The notes beneath the pieces are model-generated. The model was not told the origin of the DNA and made no database searches. It saw nothing but the letters and a program-made list of their open reading frames with translations. The position numbers and the translations under genes are program-made. Of a stretch of 64,000 nt of DNA, positions 61,267 through 64,000 are shown one piece after another. The stretch's first letter is position 1, and each line of letters opens with the position of its first letter. The stretch comes from Paramecium octaurelia (Eukaryota; Ciliophora; Oligohymenophorea; Peniculida; Parameciidae), in NCBI GenBank assembly GCA_905182995.1, contig CAJJDP010000110.1, positions 327,315 to 391,314 of the forward strand, in the 5' to 3' direction.

Positions 61267-61886
61267 AATAAGATAGTTATATTGATAAATAAATAACTTA
61301 TTTAATAGTAATACTTCTTAAAAGTAGAAACACTGATAAATCTATAAATATACATGAACCAGATATATATTCTTTCATCATCAACTCAAAAGGTTCAAAG
61401 AATATGAGGATTGAAAAATATTACTCCTAATTTAGGAAGAGTTTATCAGATTAAAGTAAAATAGAAGTGCTTAAAAGTTTAAGAATTTAAAGCTAAGCAT
61501 TATAAGACACACTGTTAAAGTCCATAATTCACATAATCAAGTATGAACTAGCAAAACTGGAACTTTCAATTTAAACCAAGTTACCCACTTAAATGGTTGC
61601 AGAATTTAAGATTTCTGCAGAGTTTTCATAGATGATACACTAATCATTTAATGGGGAAGGGCTATTGTTATCTAACAGATAGTTATAAAATTCCCTCATC
61701 CTTCCGAAATCAAAAGTTATCAGCTTTCCTCCTTTGTTTACCACAATTTTCATTTTAATTACCATACGATTCAAATATGTCAATCCTAAACTTCTAAGGA
61801 TTAGATGAATACAGATCACAGAATTCAATCTGAAAATAATTTTCAAACCTTCTTTAAAATGTCTAGATTAATCATATAAATTGGAT
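61267..61886. other. Spacer with a weak minus-strand frame
   Basis: A minus frame at 61640-61846 reads KIVVNKGGKLITFDFGRMRE, which loosely recalls a kinase activation segment (VNKxGxLxIxDFG). It lies just 3' of the EF-hand remnant and may be displaced debris of the same gene, or chance. Confidence 0.3.
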
Positions 61887-62480
61887 TCATTGATATCTTT
61901 GATATAAAATAGATATCAAAACATATTAATTGACGAAAAATACGATAATTTATTTTTGAGAAGGCTAAACATGTCCATTAAAGTAAAACGAAGCTAAGAT
62001 CTCCTTCCAAAGATTTTCATTGATTCCTCCAATAATTTGATTAAAATCATCGATATTTATATAGCGATGGCCATTCTAAAATTGATTAAATATTTACTAA
62101 GTCAAATATTTTTAAATGCTTATTGTAATCTTTATTTATTTAGTAATTTCCTCCTCATCTGCAATAGCTGGAATAAACTATGTAAAATTCACATGACCAG
62201 TTTTATTAGTATCTACTCTTTCAAAGATATTGATAACAATTCTTTTAATTTCATTTCATCATTTATAATTATTACTCTAACTCAGTTATTAAATGATAAA
62301 GTTTTGAACTTCAAAAAATTGGTAAAATTTAATATGATGCGAGGATCTAATTCTTTAAGGATATTGGCTTCTTCCTCAACTTCTTTAAATAGTTTCTGTT
62401 ATTCTATCTATTTCATCTCCCTTTTACATACTGTAGTCTTGTAAATATTGAATCAAACTTCTGCAAATTCCCCGTATAAT
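61887..62480 (-). pseudogene. CDPK-like remnant: kinase N-lobe scrap joined to EF-hands
   Basis: Reading leftward: KREMKQIEQQKLFKEVEEEA NILKELDPRII near 62330-62410 resembles the alphaC/beta4 part of a kinase N-lobe (ExxILKxLDHPxI). Soon after come FERVDTNKTGHVNFTQFIPA and FNQFQNGHRYINIDDFNQII, two EF-hand-like units in the arrangement of calcium-dependent protein kinases, then WKEILASFYFNGH and TGA at 61887-61889. The rest of the catalytic domain (HRD, DFG, APE) is missing between them, and frame changes occur, so no active kinase is possible. In the second hand the loop is degenerate (NGHRYINIDDF). Confidence 0.5.
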
Positions 62481-64000
62481 CATTATATAATTTGATATCA
62501 TTTCCAAAAAATTTCTCTATTTCATTAAAGTCTCTTCTCGAAACATATTTAAGAGTGCATTTCTTATTTTTAATTTAACAACTTCTGCTTAAGGTCTTAA
62601 AAGTTATCCTAGTTGTTGAAATGAAGGAGGCTTTTTATTGAGACTAACATGCACCCATATATAGAATATAATTTTATTTATTCAAATTTCTTTTAAAATA
62701 TGATATTGCCAAAATTTATTAGTTAGAATTTATTTTTATTATTATGAATAATTATTACTGAGTCGAAAATAAATTAGAAATGATCTTCTTCCTTATCGAG
62801 TCAATAAAGAATAATTAACAGAAATCCTAACAAAATCACAGGATAAAGAGAGAACTGAAACGATTATTGTTTTTAGAAGGTTAGTGATATATGATTGATT
62901 TCAAAAAGTACAAAATTTAATCTTATTTGACAATTTTAGAAGGGAAAATGATAGAGTCCATGAATATAATAAATATCTATTGGGTATTGAATAAAACTCT
63001 AATAGATCCAATAATTACTAAAAGTATATGGAATGAAAAGAATATACAAATTCTCGAAGTGCTGAATTGTAATATTCCTAACAATCAAGGTAATAGCGAA
63101 ATTATGATATTTAAAAACATTAATTACATCTACTCTATGTATATGTGTATTACAAAAGATTGATTTGGAACTCTTAAGATGAATTACCATAATTTGGTTA
63201 CAATAAAATTACTTTCTTTGCCATTTAATTAAATGATCAAGTATTAGCAAGCTTTTATTGTGGTTATTATATACCAAAACACTTAAGAGTATTGAGTAAT
63301 ATTATTTTCACTTTTAAATTATCTTAAAGCAATAATAAACTTTTTAATATTTCCTGATAATAAAAACTTTGTTTTAATTATTTGAATAAGAATTTAAGGT
63401 TTTAATATCAAGTTTTATTTTGTATTTTACCTAACAAAAATACAGCATTAGACAAAACTAACAAAAATATCTAAAATTACTAGATTTTTAGAAATATGAA
63501 CCTATTTATACCTTAAAATAAGGAACGAATATCATCTTATCAAGACGAGCAACTTTAAATGTCCAATCGAAATGTTGCTGCCATTTTTAATATATCTAAA
63601 CCCATAAGTTTATTTGAAAGATATATTTAATACACCATAACGATTTATTCCATTCTTCTACTTATTAAATTATAAAAATTTGAAATTAAATTTCCTGTTC
63701 TATAATTATACATGTATTCAAAGTTAGATTCTTTTTAAAAGTTATAAATAAATTGTTCCCTGAAACTTATAGAATATTATTTATTATTATATTTTGCCCT
63801 TCAATTTCTAACAACCGAAGTTTAATTTTAGTTTAAAAATCAACTTTTTTCCCTTATTTTATTTTTGAATAAGAAATTAGCTATACTGTTTAAAGCTATG
63901 AATATAATGAATTATTATCTTGTACTATTCATAATTATCATTCTTGCCCTATTATTTTCAATTATTTTTGATATTAATTTCTGTTCTTAAATGAATAAAT
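62481..64000. other. Region without a supported gene
   Basis: The remainder holds overlapping short frames on both strands near 62900-63190, the best being a plus-strand piece LFDNFRRENDRVHEYNKYLL at about 62925-62985, and AT-rich sequence to the window end. Nothing is firm enough to name. Confidence 0.4.

Noticed and set aside
62037..62444. A 135-codon plus-strand gene
   Set aside because: It is antisense to the kinase/EF-hand remnant, whose recognisable motifs lie on the minus strand.

Overview
The window looks like part of the somatic (macronuclear) genome of a ciliate, almost certainly a Paramecium. Seen directly: very AT-rich DNA; long reading frames that open only if TAA and TAG are read as Gln and TGA is the sole stop (every complete gene here ends in TGA); introns of about 21-30 nt with GTA...TAG ends (a few up to 40); and a block of mixed GGGGTT/GGGTTT repeats at 31487-31534, the Paramecium telomere type. 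A decayed gene resembling Paramecium cysteine-periodic surface antigens fits this. Because of the code, reading frames called with three stops are misleading here; the models below were read with the ciliate code.

Layout. 1-623: 3' end of a Glu/Lys-rich repeat protein gene. 1809-4052: intact WD40 gene (minus). 4421-13680: a giant multi-domain membrane protein (minus) with an N-terminal ectodomain, furin-like Cys-rich repeats, a long parallel beta-helix-like region and C-terminal membrane helices. 13803-16485: a 1341-bp segment present twice around a single N, containing an unusually GC-rich island and a decayed Tc1/mariner-type transposase. 17-25 kb: decayed membrane-protein genes on both strands. 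26116-26569: small gene. 26818-30813: a pentapeptide/WD40 gene with its 3' part duplicated around another single N. 31487-31534: telomere, followed by an 851-N gap. 33847-38785: a TPR gene of about 36 repeats, nearly every repeat interrupted by an intron at the same codon, including about 15 identical 130-bp units. 39.4-42.1 kb: SPRY pseudogene and other decayed coding sequence. 42.2-46 kb: two diverged copies of a gene pair (secreted discoidin-like protein and divergent importin-alpha) joined at a single N, one importin copy being decayed. 46.4-51 kb: H-type lectin and VWA-domain pseudogenes. 52.1-53.7 kb: surface-antigen pseudogene. 53781-55928: MORN-like repeat gene, again with an intron at the same place in successive repeats. 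56.8-62.7 kb: ORF remnants, a WD40-family pseudogene and a CDPK-like (kinase plus EF-hand) remnant.

There are no operons. The strongest biology is the repeat-protein genes (TPR and MORN) that seem to have grown by duplicating whole exon-plus-intron modules of a single phase, so any copy number stays in frame. Much of the rest is gene decay of the kind expected near chromosome ends. Part of the apparent damage may be base-calling error, since four frameshifts fall exactly at runs of six T (or A on the plus strand). The four single-N joins are best explained as unmerged overlapping contigs.
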